Of a DNA stretch of 64,000 bases, positions 10,210 through 23,000 are shown piece after piece. The notes below the pieces were generated by a model. It was not told where the DNA came from, did not search any database, and worked only from the letters and a program-made list of their open reading frames with translations. How positions within the stretch are numbered: the first letter of the stretch is position 1; each line of letters starts with the position of its first letter. A program made the translations under genes and the position numbers. The DNA is from Ilex aquifolium (Eukaryota; Streptophyta; Magnoliopsida; Aquifoliales; Aquifoliaceae). Location of the stretch: contig OX637405.1 of assembly GCA_951799425.1 (NCBI GenBank), forward strand, positions 31,541,635-31,605,634. Direction: 5' to 3'.

Positions 10210-11974
10210 TAACCGGTAACGGTTAGGGTGTGTGTGGGTTATATGGACGCTATGCCACTTCTGCTTTTAAGTAGAAGTGTTGCAATTATCCTCTGATCAA
10301 AAAAAAAAACCTTGTAACGGCGCCCATTCATGCTTATATAAGAAAGATCAATGCAACAAATTGATTCCAATTTATTGTTTTATTTTCTAACCATTTTCAA
10401 GAGAGAGATTAAGAAATTATTTTGTTATCTGCTGAATGTATTAAAGGTTTTGTTCTAATCTATAAGTGATTTGCCGATAACTCTTTAGCAAACTGTTTGA
10501 ATGGGAACAAATATCATTTTAAAGAAAATAATTTTATGCGTCTAAAAACCCAAAATTATTCTATTTTCATTTCTCAAAACTCAATTTCCTAATAATTTTT
10601 TTGGCCAGGAAAGAACATCCTTAAGCTTCACTAAGGTTTTGCCTGTCAATAGTAAGCTTAGCTAATGGCAGCTGTTGGAAAAGGCCTAGCTTTTGCATCA
10701 GCCCTGCACTGCACACACATGTCGGCGAAAACTATTTATTTATTTCTTTATTGATGACAGCTTAGAAAACTGGACATAGGTGCCCATTCCATGACCAATT
10801 CCTCTTTAATTTTAATTAGAAAATGGCATGAGTTGAGGCAGTCTTTGTTTAGGCAAGGATGTTAAACTGGTTTGTGGCCGTACTCGCTGATCACCTTGAG
10901 AAATATCATAAGAAATTAGTTTATTCCGTACTTGTGTTGATTTTCAACTATCAATTTTTTTTTTATCTTTTTTGTTTTTAATTCTACTCTTCGGAGGCAG
11001 CCCGAGACATTTTGGGACCTAAAAAAAGCGATAAATGTGGCATTTTATTTTTAATATCAATAATAAATTTTTTAATTTTTTAAATACAAAAAATATTAAT
11101 TAAAATTTTATATTCAAGCTTTTGCTATCATATTTGAACTTGATGGTAAGAGAGAGAATGAATGATTGAAAAATTATGATGGTAAATTTAAATTTGACTT
11201 TTTTGGGGGATTAAAACTAAATTTTTTAGTAGCTTCAATTTTTTTCCCATTTTTTTTAAAATAAATAAATTTTAAAGCCTTTTAATTTCACAGCTAAATT
11301 AATAGGCTCAATTTACTTAAGTTGAAATCTTTTGTTTAAGCATGAATTTAAATTTTTTGTTTGAACTATTACTGCACACCTATAAATTATGGGATCTTCC
11401 TTGAAGTGAGGCCTTAAATTTTTTTTGATTGTAATTGTGTTTTTATAAGGTTTTTTTGTAGGGATTAAAGTATTTATGAATTTAATTTTTTTAGATGAAT
11501 TATTTATTATATCTAAAAATTTAAGGTCTTCTTTAAAAATAGAGCTTTAAGCCCAAATTTTTTTAGAGAAATATTATGTATCCAAAATTTGCAACCCAAA
11601 TTTGCATCCCAAATTAAGGGGGACCATTAGATGAGTGGGTCCCATCAATTTTTTTAAATAGGACCTACTGATCCAATAGTTCCCCTTCATTTGGAATTCA
11701 AATTTGAGATACATAGAATTGTTGATTTTTTTAACAACACTGTTGTGTCGCCCTGCTACTCTTGCACATGGTATAGAAAATTGTAATGGCTACCAACTAC
11801 CATCTCTACATAAGTCTTCAACATGAAATCAAGGGCTTGGTCGCCACCCCCAACAGTCCTCCATGCATGATTTCTTTTGCTGAACAACAATCATTTGATT
11901 AATACTGCAACTTCCATGATAAAGGCACACATGTTTTCGAATTGACTGGAAAGCTAAAACAATCGGTGCCTAGG
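10210..11974. other. Intergenic AT-rich DNA with a small inverted repeat
   Basis: No gene is recognised. An A-rich tail after CCTCTGATC at about 10291 could be a retroposon end. An inverted repeat of about 140 bp lies at 11575-11715. The rest is AT-rich sequence without support for any feature. Confidence 0.4.
11575..11715. repeat. Short inverted-repeat (MITE-like) unit
   Basis: TATGTATC at the left is mirrored by GATACATA at the right. The similarity continues inward (CAAATTTG and AAGGGG blocks on both sides). There is no clear target duplication, so the family is unknown. Confidence 0.4.
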
Positions 11975-12269
11975 TAGGGGTGTTAATTGAGCATAATTTT
12001 GTGAGCTTGAATTCGTGTTTATCGAGTTCGTTTTTTTAAGCGAGCTTAAAAAATTGTTCAATCTCAATTTGGTTAGAAAATTAGCCGAGCCAAACCTGAA
12101 TAGTTGGACTATTTTATATATAAAATAACTGAGATTTGCGAGCTCGAGTCAAGCATTTTTAACTCGTTTAGAAACGAGTCTAAAAAATTGTTCAAGTTCA
12201 ACTCGTTTAAAATACGAATCGAATTCGAACAGAGTCTTATCCGAGCCGAGCCCTCCATTAAAACCCCTA
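11975..12269. mobile_element. hAT-like MITE (295 bp)
   Basis: The ends TAGGGGTGTTAATTGAGC and, in reverse complement, TAGGGGTTTTAATGGAGG form a terminal repeat. The flanks TGCCTAGG (11967-11974) and TGCCTGAA (12270-12277) look like a worn 8-bp duplication. The interior is rich in GAGCTCGA/CGAGCTTG words, typical of this MITE type. The weak reading frame inside is not a gene. Confidence 0.6.
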
Positions 12270-12414
12270 TGCCTGAAAAAAAAACAGCAATTGGCCATTA
12301 GTCTACTCTATTTTTTAAGAAACTATAAGACATTTGGCAATAGTTTGAATAGTTGATTACTGTATACTGATACTTTAAGCTGTATAATATTATTGTGTAA
12401 ATTGATTCCGACCA

Positions 12415-12461
<47 letters not shown>

Positions 12462-13190
12462 AGGATGTCTATCTTTCCTTAATAAAAAATCGAAATATAA
12501 GGGTTAGTTGTTACCTAACACAAAATCTACACACAAAACTGTTGCTTGCACAAGTATCCCATTGACCTTATCTTTGTCAATAACGCGTAAGTTAAAATTA
12601 TTTTCACAGAATTGTCTCTGGTTATGATCTAGCTTCATGATCTTTGTATTTCGGACAAGAGAGCCATTGCTCTCTTCTCCTTTGTTTTTTTTTTTTTTAA
12701 CTGGGCATTGTTTTCTCTTTGGTTTTTTGCTAATTGTGCTAACAATAATACTTCTTTTTTATCAAATTTAATGAACAAATTAGCTTATCAATCCCATTAT
12801 TATTGTTGGATTAATGGTAGACCAGCATCAATCTCATCGTTGTTTTGGAAAAGTAGTATTAATCTTTCAGCAAATCAGCATCACAAAATCAAGTTGGAGC
12901 ATAGTTAGGCCACATTTTCTAACCAACTCTTGTTGAAATAGGGTTTGATCGGGTTCCTACTGTCATTGTGCTATTATAGTTTAAAATGTCTGCCATCTCG
13001 AATGACTAGTTCAAACGAAAAAAAAATTAATAATTGTGAAACCCCTTTCTTACATGGATTGTCTTGACTCTTGGGCCTTGGCCCTTGTGATGATGAAAGT
13101 AAACTTCGTAGAAATAGTCACATTTGGCTAAGTCCACGAGTTACAATCCCTGTACACGGTCTCGTGTTGCCTTTGTCCATCATTTCTATC
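12270..13190. other. Upstream region of the peroxidase gene
   Basis: It contains a (TA)n run at 12418-12457 and AT-rich sequence. No gene or clear regulatory motif apart from the TATA box just downstream was recognised. Confidence 0.4.
12418..12457. repeat. (TA)n microsatellite
   Basis: About 20 TA units run without interruption. Confidence 0.9.
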
Positions 13191-13193
13191 ACT

Positions 13194-13201
13194 TATATAT
13201 A
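13194..13201 (+). promoter_or_regulatory. TATA box of the peroxidase gene
   Basis: TATATATA lies 90 bp upstream of the ATG at 13291, a normal distance for a plant promoter with a leader of about 60 bp. Confidence 0.6.
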
Positions 13202-13290
13202 CAGGAACCATCTAAGCCTAATGAGCAGGAAAAGCATAAGCCAAACCATAATAATCACCTCCATACGTAGAAGTCCTAGATTCATAAGAC

Positions 13291-14593
<1,303 letters not shown>

Positions 14594-14666
14594 TTGTTGT
14601 TTGGTCAATGGATTTTTTCTCAACTGCGAATTCCATTGTGGGTTTTTTTTTTATTGTCAAAAAACA

Positions 14667-14672
14667 AATAAA
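14667..14672 (+). terminator. Polyadenylation signal of the peroxidase gene
   Basis: AATAAA lies 74 nt after the stop codon, in an AT-rich 3' region. AATTAAATG near 14828 is a possible second site. Confidence 0.45.
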
Positions 14673-14679
14673 TGTTTTT

Positions 14680-16325
14680 ATAAACAATATGATGTGAACT
14701 AATCATAAGATTCTTTTAATCCCTTCCACTTGGATTGGATGGGATGGCCAACAGATCCCTCCCATTAGGAAGAATGTGGAGGTAATTCATGTTGTACTAA
14801 GCTTGTTGTGAGGATATGTTCTTTGAGAATTAAATGAATGTACGTGATCATTGCGTGTGAAATGAAAGTATGTTGTCTATCTAATACTGTATCTCTTTAT
14901 GGATTCTGTGGTGCTTTTTGTATGCTCCCAAAAATCAAACAAAGTCAAAAGAATCATAAAGGAAGAGTTGGAAAATAAAGGGAACCTTCAATAAGAATTG
15001 ATGCGGGAAAGTGGGTAAAAATATTGATATAATGAATGAGAAGGAATTATAAAAATAAATTGTTGATTTGTACACAAGTATTGGTTTAGATTCCTATTCT
15101 AGGCCGGTTGATTCACGAAAAGTATTAGTCCTAAAGGTTTCAATAACACTGTCGATTCCTAACTATGCCAGAAGAATTGGGAATAAAAGAGACACTCTCT
15201 CAATTGTATTGAATAATCCAAAGTTGTTGATCCCTAAAACTTACATAAGTTTATATAATGGCAGAAACTCTAAATAAAGTAGGAAATTGGAATCCTAAAT
15301 AATTAGAAAACTAAATAAAATAAAATTCTAATTAAATCAAAATAAAATAAAACAACTTCCTAATCAAATTAAGAAATAAAATAAAATCTTCTAGAATTTT
15401 CTAATTGATCAGGAGGATCACTTAGATTATTCATCTGACAGTTTTATACCATGCAACAGTTAAACATCCTTGGTGCACCAGAATGTCAAGTCATTCAAAT
15501 GGAACACTGTAGATATTCCACCGACATGACATAATTTCGGCATTAACTACGTTTAAATAAAATACCAAAAGTCTTGTCATATGTACTACATCAAGCATGC
15601 TCACTATTCTATACATGTCAAATATATTTCCAACGGAAAAATAAACTCCAAAATCTGATGCTAAGATTAAGAATTAAAGATTTGATCTAAAGCTTCCATG
15701 CTACTACTGGTTGGCTGGACTTCAGCCAGTCATCCCTAACCCCATTTTCACCAGCAGGCACATCACTGGCTACATCATAGTTTTGAAATTTTGATAAGTT
15801 CAATGGCGGTCTATAGAAGGAGTTTGTATTAGGTTAGGTTTTGATTCAATACAAAACTTATCCATCATTTCCTTCTTCTGCTCCAAGTTAATCCAATTAT
15901 ATATGAATGCATTTGACTTTTTCTATGGGATAATTAATACAATTCTAATGGGAAAAATATAAAATTTTATCTCAAATACAAGAAAACTCTCCAACCGACA
16001 AGTTCCAGAAGACTCAATTCCTTGAGTAATGAGATTCTTTTCGGTACACTTTTTCTTCAATTTCTTTCTCTATAATAGGTCCCTCACTCATTAATAGTGA
16101 ATGATGTGTTAAGAAAGGAATTGATGAAAAAATGTACCAAAAATAATCAGAACATATGAATTGGAACAACTTGATAGAAGTCAAGGAGAATAATTAATGA
16201 GAATAATTTGTACAAAAAAATGAGAATAATACTCATGGGCTTATTAATAGTCATGGGCCTAAACAAACAAAACCGGCTCAAATATTCTTCAGGGCCATTT
16301 TAGGAGACAATAAATAGAGAGGTTT
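14680..16325. other. Intergenic; contains a dispersed repeat
   Basis: No gene is seen. The segment 15060-15420 recurs at 55190-55560 (separate entry). The rest is AT-rich. Confidence 0.4.
15060..15420 (+). repeat. Dispersed repeat, copy 1 (partner at 55190-55560)
   Basis: Blocks such as GATTCCTATTCTAGG, CAGAAGAATT, CTCTCAATTGTATT and GAAACTCTAAA recur in the same order and spacing at 55190-55560. Both copies end in AATAAAATAAA-rich sequence. No termini were identified; it may be the tail of an old LTR retrotransposon. Confidence 0.65.
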
Positions 16326-16499
16326 GCTGTTCGCCCGAGTAGCTACTGTGCTTTATTTAGTGTGACATGCATCACATCAACAGCTTGGGCTTTTAGAGCT
16401 GATTATCCAAATTTGAAGGTGTTAAAAAGATAGTGAAAATTGAGACTGGTTATCCTAGACTTATAATAACTTAAATTCGTTGAAAAGATAAATAACACG

Positions 16500-16880
16500 T
16501 GCTCGGAATCTTGGGCTAGCCAGCTCGGCATAGCACCGGCCCGTCGTAGCTCTAGCCCGGCTTTTAACCACTTCAGTTCAGCAGGACTCCACGTCACTTT
16601 CACTTAGCCAGCAAAGACTGGGTCAATTAGGTTAAGGGAAATGGCCCAACCACACGTCCTATAAAAGGAGCTACGCAGGAGTTCGAGGTAGGTGACAACA
16701 GCTGAATCGAAAGCTTCTTTTAAATCTTCAGAACCTTTTCGACTGATTTTATGACTGGAGGGTTGATCCCCGGAACCCTCTAGTATCTGACTTGTCTTTG
16801 CAGGGTACTGGAGGATTTTTCTAGCTCGTCGTTGGATCTGAAGCTCGGTGGATATTCTGAACTATCATCAGAAGAAGGCT
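16500..16880 (+). repeat. LTR-like fragment
   Basis: A GC-richer island in AT-rich DNA carries CCTATAAAAGG (TATA box at 16660-16666) and ends ...GAACTATCATCA. This is like the TATA-plus-CATCA layout of the Tat-type LTR at 19151-19955. The start and a target duplication were not found, so it may be a truncated solo LTR. Confidence 0.4.
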
Positions 16881-16884
16881 ATAT

Positions 16885-17880
16885 GAAACTTAGTTGAGAT
16901 CCAATGAATTACTTGCAACAAACTACTATCACAGATTCAAAGAAATTATGGATACATGATTCGAAGCAATCTTCGCATATATATAATTTTTTTTATACAT
17001 TGTTGGGATAGTTTCGAGTCATTTCTTTCTCAAACAAATATTTTCCACCTGATCTCATGGGGCACACAAAAACCCTTATCCGCTGAATGATTGTGCAGAC
17101 TATGATTATTTAACTTGAATGGAAAAGAACTATAAACATGATGGTCCGCTCGCATTAGAAGCTCCTGGGACATGGTCTAGCCCCTAGTACCAGGACTGCC
17201 GACAAATTAGATGTCTACAGATGCAAGTTTTGGATTGATGTATGGTTGTTGTATATCCTTATCATCCCACCATGTCAATCTTCCCTTTCCGATAAGGTTC
17301 TTTGTCTTCATTTATGAGAAAATAAAAAATAATATCTTTTTGCATATTTCAACTTTGAAAGTAGGGAACTGGCACAAATATCGCCAAATGACCAGTGCAA
17401 AAGTGTTCTATATTGTACCTGCCGTCTAGTCATATCATTCTGCAGAAAAAAAAAAACATAGAACTGATCAGTTGTTTATGTGTATGCAATAGGAAAGGGA
17501 TATTTGTTCTAAATTACTTGTTCCAGTCCAAAGACTAGGGCAACCACACAAGGGACGGACAAGTGACAATGATGTGTAATGACATTAACCACAGAAGCGA
17601 GTAATCATCATGTTTATGTGTTAAAATATTTGCTACAGTTTACTATTAGTTAGACTGGCAACATCACTTTGATGAAATGGCACAAAGACTTTTGCTTCCA
17701 ATTTAAAAGGGAATTGCTCTCTAAATCTTACTAATCTGCGGAAACTAAGCTTGATTTCGTGTCAAGATTCAGCTCCGAAGTGTATTGAGTAGTTTCTAAA
17801 CTTCTACTTTATATCCTTGCAAATTTGGCTTATAAAATTGCTTCTACTTTAGATGGTATGTAAGCATGTCTTTTGTGCAT
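16885..17880. other. Intergenic, nothing recognised
   Basis: AT-rich sequence with no convincing gene, repeat boundary or RNA. Confidence 0.4.
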
Positions 17881-17899
17881 TTGAAGAGGCAGTAGAAGA

Positions 17900-18388
17900 G
17901 TCCAAAAGTCTGTTCATGCCTTTGGGAGATGAGTTCATGCACTGCTACATGGAAAGCTGAACAGACAAAAAGTTGGTTTCATGCATAGAAGTGGCTAGCC
18001 ATGGAGTGGCCAGATTCAAGGACTTTCGGCCGAAAAACAGAGGCATATAAAGGGCAATGAGTTGCTGCTGCCAAAACAGTGGGTTTTTATGCAGAAAACA
18101 GAGGGAAAATCAGAGAGAAAAAACTGTATTTTGTTGGGAAGAAAAACTAGCAGGTGTGCAACATGAGTAGAAGCTCTATTCTCATTCCTTTGTATTTCTT
18201 GGGTGTTTTGCTGGAAAATTTTCAAATAAGTTATCTCCTTTGTATTGCTTGATATTGTGATCATTCTTAATCAAATATAGAGGTGTTCCTTGAGTGAAAT
18301 TTGTGTGATAGTATAGCAAATTTTTTGTCTCTGTTTTTAATTGATTTTGTGTATCTTTGGTGATCTATTTTGCTGTCAATTCCCAACA
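17900..18388 (+). repeat. Copia-like LTR remnant
   Basis: A CATATAAAGGGC promoter-like box (about 18043) is followed by about 340 bp of transcribed-leader-like sequence that ends in AATTCCCAACA, a typical Copia LTR end. The left end is not defined and no internal region follows. Confidence 0.35.
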
Positions 18389-18619
18389 ATGGCAACATGA
18401 CTAGAAAGAAAGAAAAACAAAAGAACTGATGCAATCCCAGAAATTAATTTAATTCAGTTTAACATTTTGCATAATTTTGACTGTGCTGATTTCAATAGAA
18501 GCATTTTACTAACCATAACTTCCCTCAGTATTGCAGCAAGTGGACTGCGATTATCAGAGACTTCAGATGCAATTACTTGTTGGTTGTTGCGTAAATTGAC
18601 AGCCAATATTTTAGTAAAG

Positions 18620-18622
<3 letters not shown>

Positions 18623-18679
<57 letters not shown>

Positions 18680-18691
18680 GTATACATATAT
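18623..18691. repeat. (TA)n microsatellite
   Basis: About 69 bp of TA units has two TG interruptions. Frames across it on both strands are artefacts. Confidence 0.9.
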
Positions 18692-19145
18692 TGAGGACGA
18701 CAAGACACAGCCAAAAAAAGATCCCCTTCAAGATTTGTGCGCAAATTAAATAACGGGATAGGAACCAGTAACCATCTTTCCTCTTTGCATTAAATAGTCA
18801 CACAGCGTGATGAATCTTCCAAGGCTTAGTCTTGTAGCAATCAACTACTAAATGCAACCACTGGAATTGGTACTTTTTCCGAAAAAATCCCATTAATCAA
18901 GTTCATTCCACAAATTGCAACCCGTATTTAATTGTAATGTCTGTAAGTTGGAGAAGGAGATCGATACCTTGGATTTTTTGTCAATGTTTGTTTCCATTTT
19001 TAATGACTGAGATTATTAAAGGCTAGATACGTTGTTGCACAGAAAAAAAGTCCATAATAATATATACCAACTTTATGTAGCTTCTTTACTTAAATTGATA
19101 TGACTTCAATGGAGCCTAAATCTATTTTGCTGATTGGAACATATA
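18692..19145. other. Intergenic, nothing recognised
   Basis: AT-rich DNA up to the AGTGG duplication that marks the Gypsy insertion. Confidence 0.4.
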
Positions 19146-19150
19146 AGTGG

Positions 19151-19955
19151 TGACAATGATGGGATTTTAGGTATGGACCGTCATAATCAAGAACCCAATA
19201 AGTCCAAGAGGCCTCTACGTGCACCATGGCCCAAATGGACCGCCAACAACTTGTCCACAACGAGTGTAGAATGGACCGCGCCCAAAGGGAAGAGCCCAAC
19301 AGTACCGGAAGGCTTAAAGTCCAGCCCAACCCCAATCCAGCTCAGCCAGAGGTCAGCTCGGGATAAATAAGCTCGGCCCAATGCCAATCCTGAAGCACCC
19401 CGTCGAGCCACATGTCCTGAGGGCAGAGGGACCAATTCTGACACTCATAACAAACACGTACTCTCTACCACATAGAATATATGTGCGTGTAATCGCTCAA
19501 GGATTGTGGATGCAGTAGGCGTCATATGATAGAGGTCACTGCAGGACAAAAGTAGAAGGGCCCACAAAATCAACAGACATGAAGGAAACCCTAGAAGAAT
19601 CACTTGTATAAATATGACACTATTACACTACAGAAGAGCATCATCGTCTTCTTCATAGCATTCTAAGCCATCTACACAGACGAGTTTAAGTTATCAAAGT
19701 ATTTTCCTTGTAAAGGCCTTGAGCTAGCAATACCATTGTAATCACCTATTTCGAGTAATATACAACCCTCAGGAGCAAGAGATTCCCTTACAGTGGACGT
19801 AACCTTAGTCATTCGGCTAAAGTGAACCACTTATACTATTTTTCGATTTTCTTCTCACTGCCTTATTCATTTCTAGTTCATATATTTACTTTGCGTCTTC
19901 TCTGAGCCTACTGGCCTCGGTTTTGGACTTGGGTTAATATTTCTGAGCACCATCA
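19151..19955 (+). repeat. 5' LTR of Gypsy element 1
   Basis: It begins TGACAATGATGGG and ends GAGCACCATCA. An ATAAATA-type TATA region lies near 19605 (GTATAAATATGACAC). Confidence 0.9.
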
Positions 19956-19956
19956 G

Positions 19957-19975
19957 TTTAACGCCGTCTGTGTGA
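19957..19975 (+). other. Primer-binding site (mutated), Gypsy element 1
   Basis: TTTAACGCCGTCTGTG directly follows the 5' LTR. The younger element has TTTGGCGCCGTCTGTG, so two G-to-A changes appear to have damaged the site. Confidence 0.6.
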
Positions 19976-20026
19976 ACGGTTTTCATCGTTTCTTTGAAGT
20001 TTTCTTCATACATCTCTCTTAATTGG

Positions 20027-23000
20027 ATGGTTTCTACCCGGAATATGAGTAAATCTCATGCCAACCCCCAAGTTCATCAGAACCAGCCAGAGAACTTCCC
20101 CGCCCCCGCGGCGGACATTGAAATTCATCTTCCGGCGGTAGATCCACCTCCACTTAATGAGTTGGAAACCCATCGATGGACCACCATGCAGCTTATAAAG
20201 CAGAATCAGGATTTGTTAACATGGATCCAATCTCACCACCTCCCGCAAATCCCACTGATGCATCACGAACCTTCTCCAACTCCTCTGCCAGTACAGCATA
20301 ACGCTCCTCCTCAAGACTATCAGGCGCTACCCAACAGAGTCACAGAACTCCATGAGCACAGCCATTCCGGAGAAAATTACCAGAGGAGACATCTGGATGA
20401 ACGTGCAGACGACGAAGCCCACAGCCGGGCCAATCCCGTTCATCGAGATGACAGACCTTTTCCCCCGCCAAACCTCATGGATCACTTTCTGGAGCAAAGA
20501 ATTCGTGAGATCCAGCAAGAGCTGGAGAACGTGAAAGAGGTGGTTAAGGGGAAAGCTCCCGACACCATAGACGCTCTAGTCCAACAGACTAAGTCGCCTC
20601 TCACCCTTGAGGTCCATTTTCCTCTCCCACAGAAATTCTGAATGCCATTAATTGAGGCATTTGATGGAACCAAAGACCCAGTAGACCACTTGAAATCATA
20701 TAAGAACCAAATGGAATTACATAGGTATCCAGATCACATTCGATGCCGAGCTTTTGCCATAACCCTCAAAGGATCGGCAATCGCTTGGTTCAACAGATTG
20801 CAGCCAACATCAATCTCTTCCTTTAGAGAACTGTTTATATAGTTCGTATCACATTTTATTGGGGCCAGAACGTATAGGAAGCCCTCCTACCATCTTTTGA
20901 GTATTAAACAGGGACCCAACAAGTCCCTCCGGAGCGACGTACATCGTTTCAACTAGGAATGCTTGAAAGTGGAAAGTGTGGACGACAAGTTCGCACTGAC
21001 TACCTTCATGTCCGATGTCGGCGTCCAATCAAAGGACATTCTCTTCTTAATCGCCAAGAACCCTCAAGCCACTATGGCTGAGGTACTTGCGAAGGCCGAA
21101 AAATACATCAATGGTGAGGAGACCCTTCGCCTAAAATGAGGGTCGACATAAATAGAAGAAGAAAAGAAGAAGAAGAACTGCAGTTCTAGAAAAGAGAAAA
21201 AAATATGACCGGTCCCCGCGGAGGGATCGTTCTCCAAGAAGATGGAGAGAACCTTCTCCAAAAACAAGAGGCAACGTCAAAGACCGCCTAGGACCCCCTC
21301 CACAAGAATTAAAGCCCCGATATGCCCTACCACGACTCCCGCCCCTGGTCACCTCTATTGCACAGGTCCTCCATGAGGTCTAGAATGAAAGGTTCATCTG
21401 ATGGCCACCTTGGATGAATCTGATCCTAGGAGGCGGGACCCCACAAAATATTGTGAGTTCCACAAAGATACCAGCCATGAGACGAACGACTGCATCCAGC
21501 TCAAGAAAGAAATAGAGTACTTGATCTAAAGAGGTCACATGCGCCACTATATGGCAGAGGAAGGAAGGGAACAAAATAACCAGGGGTGAGACGCCCGAGC
21601 TATCGCCCCACCCCCACAACAACATCAGCAGGTACTTGGAGAAATCCAGGTCATCTCGGGTGGTTTCGTTGGAGGGGGCGAGTCCAGCTCGGCACCGAAG
21701 GCGTACGCCAGAAGGGCAAGGTCAGATAATTGTTTCGAAGTTCACGCTATCCGGAAAGCGCCACATCGAGATCTAGAAATTACTTTCTCCGACGCTGACC
21801 TCAAAGGATGTCAACACCCTCACGACGACCCCCTAGTCGTCAAAGCTATCATCGCAAACAAGACTATGCATCGGGTGCTCATCGACAATGGAAGTTTGAC
21901 ATACATTATCTTCTTGTTAGCTTTTGATCAGCTTGACATAGATAGGTCAAGGCTTGAACCCGTGAAAACCCATCTCCTGGGGGAGAGAGTTTTGCCCGTT
22001 GAGTCTATTCAGCTCGTCCTCACCATGGGAGACCAGCCATGTCAGGTTACCACCACTATCCGTTTCTTAGTGGTGGACACCCCCTCTACCTACAACGTCC
22101 TTCTGGGAAAACCATCCCTCAACTCTATCAGAGCAATACCTTCGGTGCACCACCTGGTGATAAAGTTCCCAATCGAGAATGGAGTCGACGTGGTAAGGGG
22201 AGATCAACACCTTGCGAGTGAATGTTATGTGGTGTTAATGAGACATAAGGAGGTAGAATCTGTTCAACTAGAGGACCTGGACATGCGAGACGAACTGGAA
22301 ACATGGCCCACCCCCACAGAGCACTAGAGCCTATACAGGTCAACGAAGACCTAGAACATATGGTCTTCGTTGGCTCTATACTGCTTCAAGACGTTAAAAA
22401 AAAAGCTTGTCTCGTTCCTAAAAGAAAATGCTAATGTGTTCGCCTGGAAGCAGGAGGACATGGAAGGGACTAATTCAGCCGTGATCGTACATCAGCTCAA
22501 TGTTGATCCAAACTAAAAACCAATCAGGCAAAAGAGGAGAAGTTTCGCACCGGAGAGACAGAAAACAATCAACGAGGAGGTGGCCGAGCTACTGCACGCA
22601 AAGGCCATCAGGGAGATCGACTACCCGACCTAGTTGGCTAATGTCGTGCTCGTCAAGAAAGTAAATGGGAAATGGTGCTTGTGCATTGATTTTACCGATC
22701 TGAATGGCGCATGTCCCAAAGAAAGCTTCCCTCTGCCTCGGATCGACTTGATAGTCGATGCCACAGCGGGCCATGAACTCCTTAGCTTTATGGATGCCTT
22801 TTCAGGCTACAAACCAGATCAGGATGGATGCGAGTGACCAAGAAAAAACTCCATTCACCACCGAACAAGGGATCTTCTGCTACCAAGTTATGTCATTCGG
22901 GTTGAAGAATGTCGGGGCCATCTATCAGAGGCTAGTCAACAGAATGTTTCGCGAGAAGCTGGGCTCAACGATGGAGGTATACATTGACGATATGCTCGTA

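Noticed and set aside
18454-18744. Frames on both strands rich in Ile/Tyr
   Set aside because: They are translations of the (TA)n microsatellite.
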